Assembly (NCBI GenBank): GCA_947568835.1
Contig: OX387603.1
Span: 24,018,651 to 24,082,650 of the forward strand
Length of the DNA: 64,000 bases
From: Protonemura montana
Taxonomy: Eukaryota; Arthropoda; Insecta; Plecoptera; Nemouridae
Direction of reading: 5' to 3'
Of this stretch, positions 17,101 through 27,534 are shown piece after piece. The notes below the pieces were generated by a model. It did not search any database. It saw nothing but the letters and a program-made list of their open reading frames with translations, and was not told the origin of the DNA. How positions within the stretch are numbered: the first letter of the stretch is position 1; each line of letters opens with the position of its first letter. Both the position numbers and the translations under genes were made by a program.

Positions 17101-19861
17101 CTTACAAGTTTCGAAGAGAAAATTCTATTGAGAGTCTGGTGATTCAATTACAACTGGTTATTGTTATAATTAATCACACTACATTAAAAAAAAGCCATTT
17201 TATATTATGCCATGATTTTTCCTCTATTAAAATTGCAGAAATCAAATTCTGTTCCAACAATTCTGCTTATGGACTCAATAAGCAATATCTGCTAAAACAG
17301 AAAATATCAGGACTATCTTTGCAGAACTTCAAAAAAAGTTCTAAAAAGTAAGACATCCCCAAGACATTTCTAAGCATTGAATGTTGCTCTGTGCAGGGCC
17401 AGGAAAGCATAGGTGACGACCAGGCTGCAGCTGCCTTCCACGTTGGTCTGATTGACAAGGAGCTCACCGGCAAGGCCACACAGGTCAGAGTTACCCAGGG
17501 CAATGAGCCTCGCCATTTCCTGCGCATCTTCAAAGGTAGGTTCCCCTGGTGAGGGTTATGATGATACTCATTGAACGATGGATTAACACGGTAAATCCAA
17601 AATGACAGTTGTTCAGCATAAAAGCCGCATGGTAGCTGTTTCGATCCCACCGGGTTCAGAGATAAATATCCAAGTAGATTTAGAATCGCTGTTTTCCTAG
17701 CGTGTCGGCCAATAGATTCCTATTCAGCTCCTCGTGTCTAGGCAAGTTGATCCTGTTCAACACTGGCCGGCACACAAGCCTGGAAGCCGGCGCCTTGGAC
17801 ACGACGCGGATGTTCCAAGTTCGTGGGACATGCACATACGACGTGCGCGCCGTGCAGGTCCCGGCCGTCACTGCCTCACTAAGCTCCGACGATGTCTTCA
17901 TCCTCGAAACTGCAGACAAGACCTTCTTGTGGATTGGCAAGGTGGGTGAGGATAGTTTGTTACTTGCAGTAAATGTCAGCGATTTGCAATCAAGATGAAA
18001 GGGATTGCGATTGTTAAGTTGGGGAATAATTGAATGGCTCGACCATAGTGCTGGATACACTCCAAAAGAGTTTTCTGATAATGATTTCAAATAAGCATTT
18101 ATGTCTGTATATCAAGGTGATGTCATTTATTTAGATAATAATTTACTACAAATAGTACATATTACTGGTGACAGTTTTTTTCTCTTACTGGAATTGCTCT
18201 TACTTAAAAGCGTTCAAAACTTATTAATATCTTCCTGTTCATTCAAGATACCGTCTTCTAGCAAGTTCCATTCCTTTGCAATCTGGATTAGGAAAGAGAA
18301 CTTTCCAATATCTTTCTGTGGTCTCTTCACAAATACTTTCCTTGGATGCTGGCTTCAATGCTCATACTTGCTCTTATCTTTTCCATCTTCGTATTTATTT
18401 CTTTTAACGATATTAGTTCGGATCTTTGTTTACAACATTCGGATCACATGCTTATTTAGCCACTGTCCAGTAAGTAGGGGTGTTTTAACCTTGCATTTCA
18501 ATGTCAAGCACCATCAAGACTGGATTTGCAGGGAGCCTCTGAGGACGAGAAGGAGATGGCGCGCAATGCGGCAAGCCTGGTGCCCAAGAAGCAGCCAGTG
18601 GCCATCGACGAGGGCGGGGAACCAGAAGACTTTTGGGCTGCGCTGGGCGGAAAGGGACCATACAGCACAGACATCGACCCACCCACCCAGGTAGCAATTT
18701 TACAGAAACAAACTGGATTTTACGGTCTGTCATTTAAAAACAGATTGGGCATGCTAAATTACAATCCATCGGTGGGCACTACCATTTTATATGATGTCAA
18801 TCATTAGTTTCCCCGAGTCTTTTCCCAGAAAAAGAATTCCATTTTTTTCCAAGTCGCCCATAATAAAACTTTTTGTTTATCCATAAAAAGTTTAGTCCCA
18901 ATTTCTCTGTATCTGACCATATAATCGTTGTAACTAAAATCGGACAAGCAAATTGCAGTACTCATGGCGTTGTTCAATCTCGTCAACTACATCCTTGTCC
19001 GAACTTTTCCCAGGAGATGGAGCCACGGCTGTTCCACTGCCGTATCTTGGCCAATGGCAAGTTCCGCGTGGAGGAGATCCAGCAGTTCCGGCAGGCTGAC
19101 CTTGACGAGGACGACATCATGGTGATTGATTCCGGAGAAGAGGTCTACGTCTGGGTGGGAGCCAAGGCCGACGATGACGAAAAGAAAAGGAGCAACGCCG
19201 TCGCAGAGGTATGTAGCAGGATTACGAGCGAACGTCGCATAGTTTTCAAAAATCTTTATTCTTAAAGGCTGAACATATTTTAAACCTGGACACTATGGAA
19301 TGACATTTTGGTCCTGAAATGCCAATTTTTTCTCCAAGTCTTGGGCCCAATTGTCCAGTGAACCTTTTAGACTCTTGAATATATTCTTGTTTTAACTATT
19401 CGGACCCTTGAATTTTAAATAGATCGTTTTTTTTTAAACTACATAAAAAAATGAAATAACATATTCATTTTCACATTTTTTTTTTGGAGTTTGAACTCCT
19501 TGGGACAATTTTTAGATTTATGACATATCCCTTAATTTTCAAGGATACACACTATTCTGGTTTGAATGAGTGAAGTACAATAGAAAGATCTTAATTTCAA
19601 AACAAACCACCAGTGATTGCTCCAAACACTTCTGTTCCTTTTTCTTGTGGGTTGTTATATTCTTCATGTATATCAACATGTAGTATCGAAAACCAGGCGT
19701 CCACGAATTCATTGTCCGCTGTGTGCTTGCAGAACTACCTGTCATCGTTTTCAAGCCAAAGCGGCCAAGGCAAGACGCTGATCTTTACGCTGAAGCAGGG
19801 AGAGGAGCCCGAGAGCTTCACATTACTGTTTCCAACGTGGGACCCGCGACACTGGGGCTAG
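11177..19861 (+). CDS. Gelsolin, copy 2 (complete, cytoplasmic form)
   Basis: Six-repeat actin-severing protein of 723 residues, the usual length for cytoplasmic gelsolin. Exons: 11177-11236, 12200-12274, 12363-12440, 12739-12862, 13412-13702, 15382-15602, 16049-16186, 16635-16997, 17397-17535, 17742-17941, 18532-18690, 19014-19208, 19733-19861 (TAG). The start [20 protein letters not shown] matches gelsolin N termini without a signal peptide; a secreted isoform using an upstream exon cannot be excluded. G1 continues with [25 protein letters not shown] and [11 protein letters not shown]2-G6 parallel copy 1. The protein ends at HWG, lacking the extra C-terminal exon of copy 1. G3 and G4 are joined in exon 16635-16997, where copy 1 has an intron; the intron 18691-19013 is absent from copy 1. 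Several introns host 5S-headed SINEs. Confidence 0.95.
11785..12180 (+). mobile_element. 5S-headed SINE, old degenerate copy (E)
   Basis: A diverged full-length relative of the SINE at 13811-14248. The 5S-like head is at about 11798-11860 (AACACCGGTTGTAGAG, GTTAAGCAATACTGGG). The body signature TTCGGAAGGGACG is near 12030, and the tail signature CCAGTCCCGCAGGGCC near 12140. It ends about 20 bases before gelsolin-2 exon 2, so SINE-derived sequence lies next to that acceptor. Confidence 0.6.
12527..12615. repeat. Polypurine tract with repeated GAATCTAGGAAG
   Basis: An almost pure A/G stretch in the gelsolin-2 intron between exons 12363-12440 and 12739-12862. A GAATCTAGGAAG-like unit recurs at about 12540, 12590 and 12605. 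Confidence 0.6.
13811..14248 (+). mobile_element. 5S rRNA-derived SINE, full-length copy (A)
   Basis: The head at about 13817-13895 resembles the internal part of 5S rRNA (CCGGTTCTCGTGAGATCACC, AAGTTAAGCAACACAGCGC, ATAGGTGACCGTC), including the regions used as the pol III internal control region. A body of about 300 bp follows, with GTCGACCTCTCGACAGC-like and GTGCCGGCACCGGG signatures and an (ATC)n-like stretch. The tail ends in AAACACCACAAAT and short CAAT repeats. It lies in gelsolin-2 intron 13703-15381, tail-to-tail with copy B. Confidence 0.8.
14270..14666 (-). mobile_element. 5S rRNA-derived SINE, minus-strand copy (B)
   Basis: Same family as copy A in the opposite orientation, with the 5S-like head at the right end (about 14575-14660). 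It is flanked by an imperfect 11-bp target-site duplication, GCACATTTGGC (14259-14269) and GCATATTTGGC (14667-14677), showing it was inserted by retroposition. Confidence 0.8.
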
Positions 19862-20806
19862 CATCCAGCCCGCTCAGTGATTCTCTCAAGTGTTATTTCA
19901 ATTTGTAGTTGTTTGAATAATTCTACATTAAGCCAGCATAAACTAATTTTATTGCAATTCAGATAATTGATAGAAATGGTTTCAGTTTTTCAACAAATCC
20001 TTTAAATAAAATTACTTGTTTGCAACCAGATTTTTACTTTGTGATTCACACTGTGCCCTATCTGGATATTTAAAATTCTGCTCATTACAATATTTTCCTT
20101 TTACCCACATCATTAGCAGCACCAGAGACAAAGGGTCTATGGCAGCACAATCTTGTTGTTACCACAACAAGAATGTTACATACAATCTCATTTGTTTGCA
20201 CATCGGCAACTGCATTTCACAGTCAAAATGGTATACATCCGACAGTGGTTCAAAGATCTCATCGGTTCTAAATAAATTGCAGTATCTAAAAAGTTGAACT
20301 CTGCCCGAAGAATGCAGCAACGTAAATCGTAATGTAGTCAAACAACAGAGCTGCACAATAACGGTTCAAATCCAAGTCCAGCAGTTAAAATCAAAACACA
20401 AAATTGTGTAAGACTTTTACGAAGGTTAGTTCCCTTAGTTTTCTTGGATTAGTTTCCTGCTTCTGCAGCTACAATACAAAGTGAGAAATTGAGCTGAAAC
20501 CCCTTCCAAATGTTGTAAAACTTGTAGGAAATTGCTGATGTTTCTTGACATCATCACCCATTTCTCAAAAAAGCAACTTTCACTGATTTTTTTCCGATAA
20601 TTGATCGCTCGGATGGCAGTCTGAAATTTTGCAGTCATGCGATATGACTGCCATAGGGACTCATTATACAAATCAAATACGGCTGCTAACAATCACAAGT
20701 AAATCACCTCGATTTCACTGAATTCCGAGAAGAGAAACATTTAGAAACAACCCCCAAAAAGACGCAACCGTTTCCAAAGGATTGTCAGATCGTACCTTGC
20801 CACCGT
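19862..20806. other. Convergent intergenic region, gelsolin-2 / MOCS3
   Basis: Holds the two facing 3' UTRs. AATAAA at 20005-20010 serves gelsolin-2. No clear minus-strand signal was found close to the MOCS3 stop; the first TTTATT on the + strand is at 19948-19953. No coding similarity was seen. Confidence 0.5.
20005..20010 (+). terminator. Poly(A) signal of gelsolin copy 2
   Basis: AATAAA 144 bases after the TAG stop. Confidence 0.5.
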
Positions 20807-23800
20807 TCAGTAGATGGGAAAGTCAGGGTCGATTGTTCGAGTCCAGGCGTGCAGTCCGCCCACCAAGTCCTTCACCGCCACGTCGAGACCCGACAGGCTC
20901 GCTCGCAGCTTCACCACCGCCTTCTGGGAGTCATTGCCGCGACGACACACCACAAACACTGCTAATCGCAAGGAAATGCCATGTATTGGAACCGGTGGAA
21001 AGTAATCAAACTACATGATATGCTTTAAAGGAGTGAATAAGAAATTGTTGTCACTGTAAATTACCAAACAGTTGTAGTATGATTAGGCAGCCAAAACGCT
21101 GGAGATCAGGAAAGTGAGAAGGTAAGTGTAACTTAAAGAACTCTTAAATATTCTCTGCAATGACATAGACAGTAGCCAAAACATTAACTTGCAAGTGCAC
21201 TTTTCAAAGCTATTTATCAGATTTCCGCTAAGTCCTTCTCAACCCATGGTATCAGCATTTAATTTATCAATGGTAACAACAGCTGGTAAATTATGTTTTT
21301 TTTAGGATCATGCCTACTTTATCTAACTATTCCATCCACCTATACATTATATATCTATCTACATATCTATATATCTATTAATTCCATCAATTATTTCATT
21401 TACTGAAAGCTATTTGCCATCTGCATGCAACAAGTCACTCTTGGCAACAGGCAATCATGAGAGCGTAAGCCTATCGTCGTTGCTGTTGGACGGAACAGGG
21501 ACGGCTCTTTTGTCACCAATCGATGCTCAAATTAAAACTACCACTCCAAACCCAGGTGAAAGTCGACTCACCTGGATAAGTCCCGCCCTCCGTACGCTCC
21601 CTAGCAAGCCTTTTCTTAACCCACAAGCCATCGACGTCCTTGTCCAGCATTTCCATGGGGACGTTGACGGCACCAGGCAGGCAACAGATGGTGAACTCCA
21701 TTTCAGAACGCACGTCCAGCAACAGATGGGGCGTCTGGAGCTCGGCCACTTGTTGGTACTCGGCCACCGAGACGCGATCGGCTGACGAAAGCAGGGTCAC
21801 CGAGGAATCCTGGCGGGACGGAGACCAAATAAACCACACAGCCTCTTGAAACAATTGATTTGGAGGTAGAGTGTCTATAGTTGAAGAAGGGTATCAGCTT
21901 CAAGATCATAAAAACTAGGGAACCAAAGGTTCGATACCAAATATTGGACGTTTTTCAAAGGAAATTATTACATATTTGGATATGTGAAGCAGTGGAAAGG
22001 GAGCAAAGCTGGAAAAATGTGCAACCAAACAGGGATAATAATACGGGACCTTCCCTTGCCAGTCACGGTGCTTTACCCACTGAGCTATCCAGGCAGACTA
22101 GCCTTGCAGATTAGGATGAAAGATCTCCAAAAGAGAACAGGTCGAGGTGACTTGTACATGAACGAGTATCTAGCAACTCAGAGTATCTAGGAGGGTTGGC
22201 ATTAGATGCAGATATTTTTTATTTTCTTGTGTTTTACAAGTCGAAGCTCAAACCAGCAAGTGATGGGATGGAAGGGAAGCGAAGCAGGGAAAATTTGCAA
22301 CTAAGCCAATATGCAAACCAGGGACAAAGACAACATCTCCGACCAAAGATCTTTCATTGCCACTTTGAAGCCTCAATCTTTGGGCCAATAGCAACCATTA
22401 GGATGAAATCTTATTTAAATTGCAAACGCTTGCAATGCGCGGGGTATGTTATTATTATCAACACTATAACCATCTCAAAAATTGATGCCCAAACGGGGAC
22501 TCGAACCCCGATCTCCACCTATCGCGGGTGTTGCTCTAAACCATTGAGCTACTTGGACACTGGCTTTTTGAGACGATTGATTATGATTTTTGATTTTGCT
22601 TTTGATTTGATCGATTTTGATTCCACCCGCGATAGGTAGAGATCAGGGTTCGAGTCCCCGTTTGGGCATCAATTTTTGAGACGGTTATAATGTTGATAAC
22701 AATAAAATAGCAACCATTGTTTAATGTTTAACTGTTTGTTTTCCTTATATTTTACGAGTTTTCAGCATAACAATTTTCATATGTTGGTATGTCCCGACAT
22801 TTTAAACACTGTAGTTAAAAATTAAACATGGTTCAATGCCAAAATGTGTATTTAAATTTTAAAAAATAAACGTCACCACACCTTGTCGTTAGCCTTGGCT
22901 CCACAGAATGCCTCATAGTCCATGAGCGGTGCAATTTTTGGTGTGTCCCCGCACGCCACGCACCCTGCTCGTCGGGGGCGGAGTTTCACGTTGCGGAATG
23001 AGCAGTCGGCGCCGTCAAACACGAGCCAGCGTTGGCTGAGAATTCCAGCGCTGCGTGTCACGATCTTGATCGCCTCTAGCGCCTGCAGCGTGCCGATGAC
23101 ACCTGGGACTGAGGAACAAGTCACAAGTTCGGTGGGTTGTTGTATAGAATCAGTCAACGTTAACTAGAGATGTTGGTGAAGGCTGGCCGTGATGGGTATT
23201 ATATTTTGGTAAGCTTCAAGCATAATTCAGGGACCTTACCTAGAGCGGCCATTTGGCGGTGCTACCATGCCGCTACATAATACAACCGGTGGTATTAAAT
23301 AACCCTGACTCGAATGGCCGATTATTACTGCTAGAGTTTGTTGATTTCTGGACCACTAGTATCTGATGTTACGGAGGTGCTACAATGGTTACATTTTCAA
23401 GAAAACCACCTAAGATTCAGTTGATCATCACAGTGCAGTGAGGAGAGAGCAACCAATTGAATAATAAATTACTGGAGCCAGATTTACCAGAAATTGTTCT
23501 TATTAACACTGCTACTCAATGTCGGAGTTACTGCTTGGGTTAATTAATACGGTGCTACAGACAGTAGTACCAGGGATACAAATAACTGCTTAAGATAAAG
23601 CAAATACCACAAATGCTATGCAGGGCTTAAGTAAACATGATTAACACTAGGCAGAAATAATGGGGAGAATTTATTAAGGAAGTTTAAAGTGACAAGTACA
23701 AGCAGAGGCACGTCATAATTCCATGCCCTTATGTCATCAACATGGAATATGGGGACAGGGTCCAAACCACAATCTTGTTATTTTGTATCAAAAAATATGG

Positions 23801-24792
23801 GTGACCTAATAGGTGCCAATTTTAGACTAGGATCAACATGGGAAGGTACGTTCTTGTTAGGCTACTAGCAAGGGCTTTTACAGGAAAGGCTTGATGTGTA
23901 TTTTGATAAGATTATAATATCGATAAGCAAAGAAATTTCGATTCTGATAAGAAAAATATTATCCAAAAGAAGCGGTGATACACAGAAGTGTATTCCAACC
24001 TACCAACTCCCAAAACGCCTCCGTCTCCGCAGTTGGTGACAGTTTCAGGCGGAGGTGGCGTGGGAAAAATGCATCGGTAGCACGGTCCATTCTCGTGGTT
24101 GTAAACAGTCAGCTGACCTTCAAACTTTAGCGCACTTCCAGACACAAGAGGCCGTTTGGTCAAGACACATGCGTCGTTGAGAAGATACCTTGTTGCAACG
24201 TTATCTGTTGCATCAAGTACAACGTCGTAATTCTTTATGATGTCAATTGCATTTTTGCTGTCTAATTGTACATGGTAGGGCGTCACATCAAGAGATCTGT
24301 TCAGATTCTGTAATGCAATTACTGCGGACTGAACCTTTGGAATGCCGATGCTAGCTTCGGTGTGAAGAAGTTGTCGGTGGAGATTACTAGTTTCAACTTC
24401 ATCATAATCAACAATACCGAGGTGACCGATGCCTGCACCAGCCAAGTATAAGGCTGCTGGACAACCCAAGCCACCTGCACCGACGATTAGCACCGATGAT
24501 TTTTTCAGGGAGAGCTGACCTGCAAGCGTTGAGATTTGTAATACATTCACGAAATATACGTTTTTGAATATTTACCGCCAACGAACTAACCTGTCATTCC
24601 AATTTCAGGCATAATTATTTGTCTGCTAAATCTCGCTATATCTTGATTTGAAAGCCTAATCTCTTCTAAATTTGCAGAAGATTTGTGTGACAAGCTGTTA
24701 AACTGCATCAACTCTACCTCCTTGGCAATAAGTTGTTTCTTCAGCTCAATAATTTCACTTTCCAGAGAAACCCGCTCGCTCCGAACCTCCAT
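20807..24792 (-). CDS. MOCS3: Adenylyltransferase and sulfurtransferase MOCS3 (UBA4 type)
   Basis: E1-like enzyme that adenylates and then thiolates the C termini of MOCS2A and URM1, for molybdopterin synthesis and tRNA wobble-uridine thiolation in the cytosol. Exons in transcript order: 24792-24591, 24519-24004, 23108-22882, 21809-21572, 20961-20807, giving 445 residues in frame. A short coiled-coil-like N terminus ([19 protein letters not shown]) precedes the E1 domain: [14 protein letters not shown] nucleotide loop, [21 protein letters not shown], zinc pairs CYRC and CVAC, and [11 protein letters not shown] with the conserved Cys. The acceptor at 23108 was chosen because it restores GVLGVVPGVIG. 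The C-terminal rhodanese domain has [11 protein letters not shown] and the catalytic loop VCRRGND. The start is the first ATG in frame (MEVRSER); an upstream ATG lies inside the repeat block at 24812-24912 and is less likely. Confidence 0.94.
21340..21385. repeat. ATCT-type microsatellite in MOCS3 intron
   Basis: Irregular ATCTAT/ATAT repeats in the intron between the two rhodanese exons. Confidence 0.5.
21985..22380. repeat. Two related SINE-like segments in direct repeat
   Basis: About 21985-22115 and 22260-22380 resemble each other; both carry GGGAGCAAAGCTGGAAAA-like and GCAACCAAACAGGG-like words. On the minus strand the first contains a tRNA-like D-arm (ATAGCTCAGTGGGTAAAGCA, near 22070-22100), as in tRNA-headed SINEs, but the B-box is degenerate. 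They lie in MOCS3 intron 21810-22881, just before the inverted-dimer element. Confidence 0.45.
22400..22705 (+). mobile_element. Inverted-dimer SINE with tRNA-like arms
   Basis: The left arm holds, on the minus strand (22487-22558), a complete tRNA-like unit. It has a perfect 7-bp acceptor pair TGTCCAA/TTGGGCA, the D-arm AGCTC...GAGC, a 7-base anticodon loop CGCGATA, and the T-arm GGGGTTCGAGTCCCC. The right arm (about 22622-22705) repeats the 3' half of that unit plus its downstream tail (CATCAATTTTTGAGACGG) in the opposite orientation. The whole unit is flanked by the same 13 bases, AATAGCAACCATT, at 22387-22399 and 22706-22718. It therefore inserted as one piece, with an A-rich right end, into MOCS3 intron 21810-22881. 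The anticodon loop lacks T33, so this is not a functional tRNA. Confidence 0.75.
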
Positions 24793-24811
24793 TTTTACAG
24801 GTGTCCGGACT

Positions 24812-24912
24812 GATGTGAAGTTGGCCCCAGATGTCGGACCCAGGCGGCCATAGACAATGGTTTTTTTTACAAGCGGCCCTAGGTTTTCCAACAATATACC
24901 GCCACAAAAAAA
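24812..24912 (-). promoter_or_regulatory. Promoter-proximal block shared with PSMA6
   Basis: Read on the minus strand, this block starts with a T run, GGCGGTAT, TTGTTGGAAAACCT and GGGCCGCTTGT, and ends with CCGACATCTGGGGCCA and CACATC, 20 bases before the MOCS3 ATG. The same order of words occurs at 38951-39033 upstream of PSMA6, with an internal deletion there. Both copies are in the sense orientation of the gene they precede. It is either a shared 5' regulatory sequence or a repeat inserted at two promoters; no function is shown. Confidence 0.55.
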
Positions 24913-27534
24913 AACATACAAAAATAAAATTAGTCTTTATTATGATAAATATTATTTGTTTTTAGGTTTGTGAAATACTATTTTCTCTTGTGGAGACAAA
25001 TTTAGAGGACGCGTTATGAAAGGTCGTTCACTTATGATTGTCGGCAAGAGGGATTTGTCATTTTATCCAGTCTCTGAGGGAGAAATTATGTACACATTTT
25101 CTAGACGACTATAGGCATGCGTATTGTCTGCTCTTGTTATATTTAATTATATACACCTAGAGATCCAAAAATCGTGGTATGTCCTCCGTCTATTGGGCCA
25201 CACAGGTAAATGAATCGTGATCCAAACAAAGCATCTCAAAATAACTGGATAAGAATTAGTCTGCAATGAAACAGTGATTAAACTTGGTACCATTGAGTTA
25301 ACATATCCGTCCGTAATTATTTATCGGAAAAACGTGATGCATTGTGTTGGGCAAATTGTTCTGGAGATCGGGATCACGACAAATATTCCGACAAAATTTA
25401 TCCCACACTGTTAATTGGTCATTTAATGCACAATTACTTATTATTACATGCAATCAGTATACAGTGCTCAAGTTTAGTCCCAAACGCAGGTCTGATTGTT
25501 TCATTTTACAACTTATTTTCGAATTTACATCGAACATACCATTTCTTTATTTGTGGTGTTTAACGACGCACTGTTTTGACATCTGGCCATGCGGCACTGG
25601 TCTAATGGCGTCGGTGAATGAGTGGATGATGATGATGAGGATGATGATGAACCTAACCTAGCCTAGAAAGGGAGGAGGGAAAACCCGGTGCCGGCACGTA
25701 GCCTACTCCTGTCGAAGAGCACCAAGGGGACCACCGGCTTAACGTCCCTTTCGAAGGACGGTACAACGCGAACAGCAGGATTCCTCCACAAATCCGTGCT
25801 GTCGAGAGGTCGATAAGAAAGGCGAATACAGTTGCTGTACTAACTTTCATCCCTCTAACCCCTCTCCCGAACAGAACTGGTCATGTGTATGATGGTCACC
25901 CATACAATACCTGACTCAGCGCAGTGTTGCTTAACCTCGGTGATCTAACGAGAACCGGTGTTTCCAACACGGAACATACCATCGAGTAGCATGATGTGAA
26001 CCTAAATCTGGCGTATGACCAACAGAAAGACAAATAATTAAAGGCGATAATTTTTTTAACAAAAAAGGACGGGTACCGCGTGAAGAACAAAGGTCCTGTA
26101 AAATGTTCCATGTGACGATGTACGAGTGATCGTTTCCTGGACTCCAGCGGGCGTGAGATCGAGCCACATATTATTAGTGATCGTGCTATGTTTTTTAATC
26201 TCACGTGTAATTGTAATGACACTTCCCCAAAGTGTGTAGTTCTCCTAGTCCAAGGACCACCATTAGCTTGTAACGTATGTTAATTATTTTCACAACAAGT
26301 CTTTACTCTTAAACTTATTCCTGTGAATAGTAATGCTGAGATTGGTATGCACCGTGATGGGCGTTTTGCAGGTTGCAATAAAGTACACGATTTTATTTTA
26401 TTTCTATTTATTGCATTGCATATAATTTACAGTTGAAAATATCAATAAAACAATCAAATATGTTCGAATTTCTTATATCTATGAGGAACTTTATAAAATT
26501 ATACTATGCCCGAGTTAAAAACGGGGCTTTTGCACTTATCCCGTTGCAGTTTAGCCTCATAGTTAGATTACTCGTTAGATGATTATCTGATTAGATTAGA
26601 TATTAGATATATATTAGATGATCTGTATGTTCTCAATTAACTTAATTTTAGTGCTAAGATGTTCAGGTACCAACTTTTTTTCAGATTGTGAATGAAGACT
26701 GACATCTTTATTGACTTTTGGGGATTTGCGCCAAAAGCGTGGTCTCTGTCGTATGGACACGCCATATACGTCATGGCGATATCTGAACATCAAACATTTA
26801 TAAAGTATCGGCACAACTCGCAGTGTTGATTCCTGATACCTGCTCATTCGTGGGATGGCCTGGTAGCGGATTTAACTTTGGTCGATTCACTTCAATTATC
26901 AGCAGAAAGAGAAGGATTCAATAATTCCGTGTAATCTTGCCCTGCTTCACCGGACCTGCTCTAATTCTACCCGCGAAGGACCTTGGCTGATTCATCGGAT
27001 GGGCTAAATTTTGCGAAATGGGTCTGAGGTGGTTTGGTTTTACTGACTCGTTTATTTAATTCCGACTAATCAGCATTTCCAAACAAACTTATCTGTATTT
27101 ATCATGATTCAATTCTAAAGAGGCCATTGAGCTCATGTGGAGAAAATAGCTGCAGATAAAATGATTGCACATTCATTTTGATGCTGAGATTATAGCATCT
27201 GCATAAATCATCATTTCAGCATTGGGTCCATGTTAGTATTTGAATAGCAATTTGAATGTAGCAATGCCAAGGGGGTTGGTACTTGGTAGTAACAAAATTT
27301 AGGTCGTGTGAGGAATGAGCGTCTTCCAAATACTTAATCGACAGCTTCCTTTATATTATAGTATCTGTACGCCCCTGGGGTCGTTTTTGGGGAGGTAACC
27401 TGGTAGCCCGTCACTATAGCTAAATGTTATTACATCCAGATATTCAGTTTTCTTATTCACTTTGGGATTGCTTTTAGGAGTCGCTTGTGTTTTAGTTATC
27501 AATGAGCTAACAGGATGTTATTTCTAAATTCCAG
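24913..27534. other. Intergenic, MOCS3 to lysozyme
   Basis: Contains one complete 5S-headed SINE (25543-25971), AT-rich filler with TAGATTAGA-like runs near 26565-26625, and no recognisable coding exon. The missing lysozyme signal-peptide exon should lie here or further inside, but no convincing ATG plus hydrophobic run plus phase-1 donor was found. Confidence 0.5.
25543..25971 (-). mobile_element. 5S rRNA-derived SINE, complete copy with target duplication (C)
   Basis: The best reference copy of the family, about 429 bp. On the minus strand it starts CGTGTTGGAAACACCGG and runs through a 5S-like head (TCGTTAGATCACC, GGTTAAGCAACACTGCGC, TATGGGTGACCATC), then the body (TACCGTCCTTCGAAAGGGACG, GTGCCGGCACCGGG). 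The tail contains CATCATCAT repeats, CCAGTGCCGCATGGCC and AAACACCACAAATAAAG. It is bounded by a perfect 11-bp duplication, GAACATACCAT, at 25532-25542 and 25972-25982. Confidence 0.85.

Noticed and set aside
18101..18694. 197-codon open frame (+)
   Set aside because: It lies mostly in a gelsolin-2 intron and runs into exon 18532-18690 in the wrong frame; no similarity was seen.
22486..22560. A functional tRNA gene (minus strand, apparent anticodon CGA)
   Set aside because: The cloverleaf can be drawn, with a perfect acceptor stem. But position 33 is G instead of T, the anticodon stem has a mismatch, and the unit is part of a repeated palindromic element.
22196..22639. 147-codon open frame (+)
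   Set aside because: It runs through the tRNA-like palindromic element and has no protein similarity.
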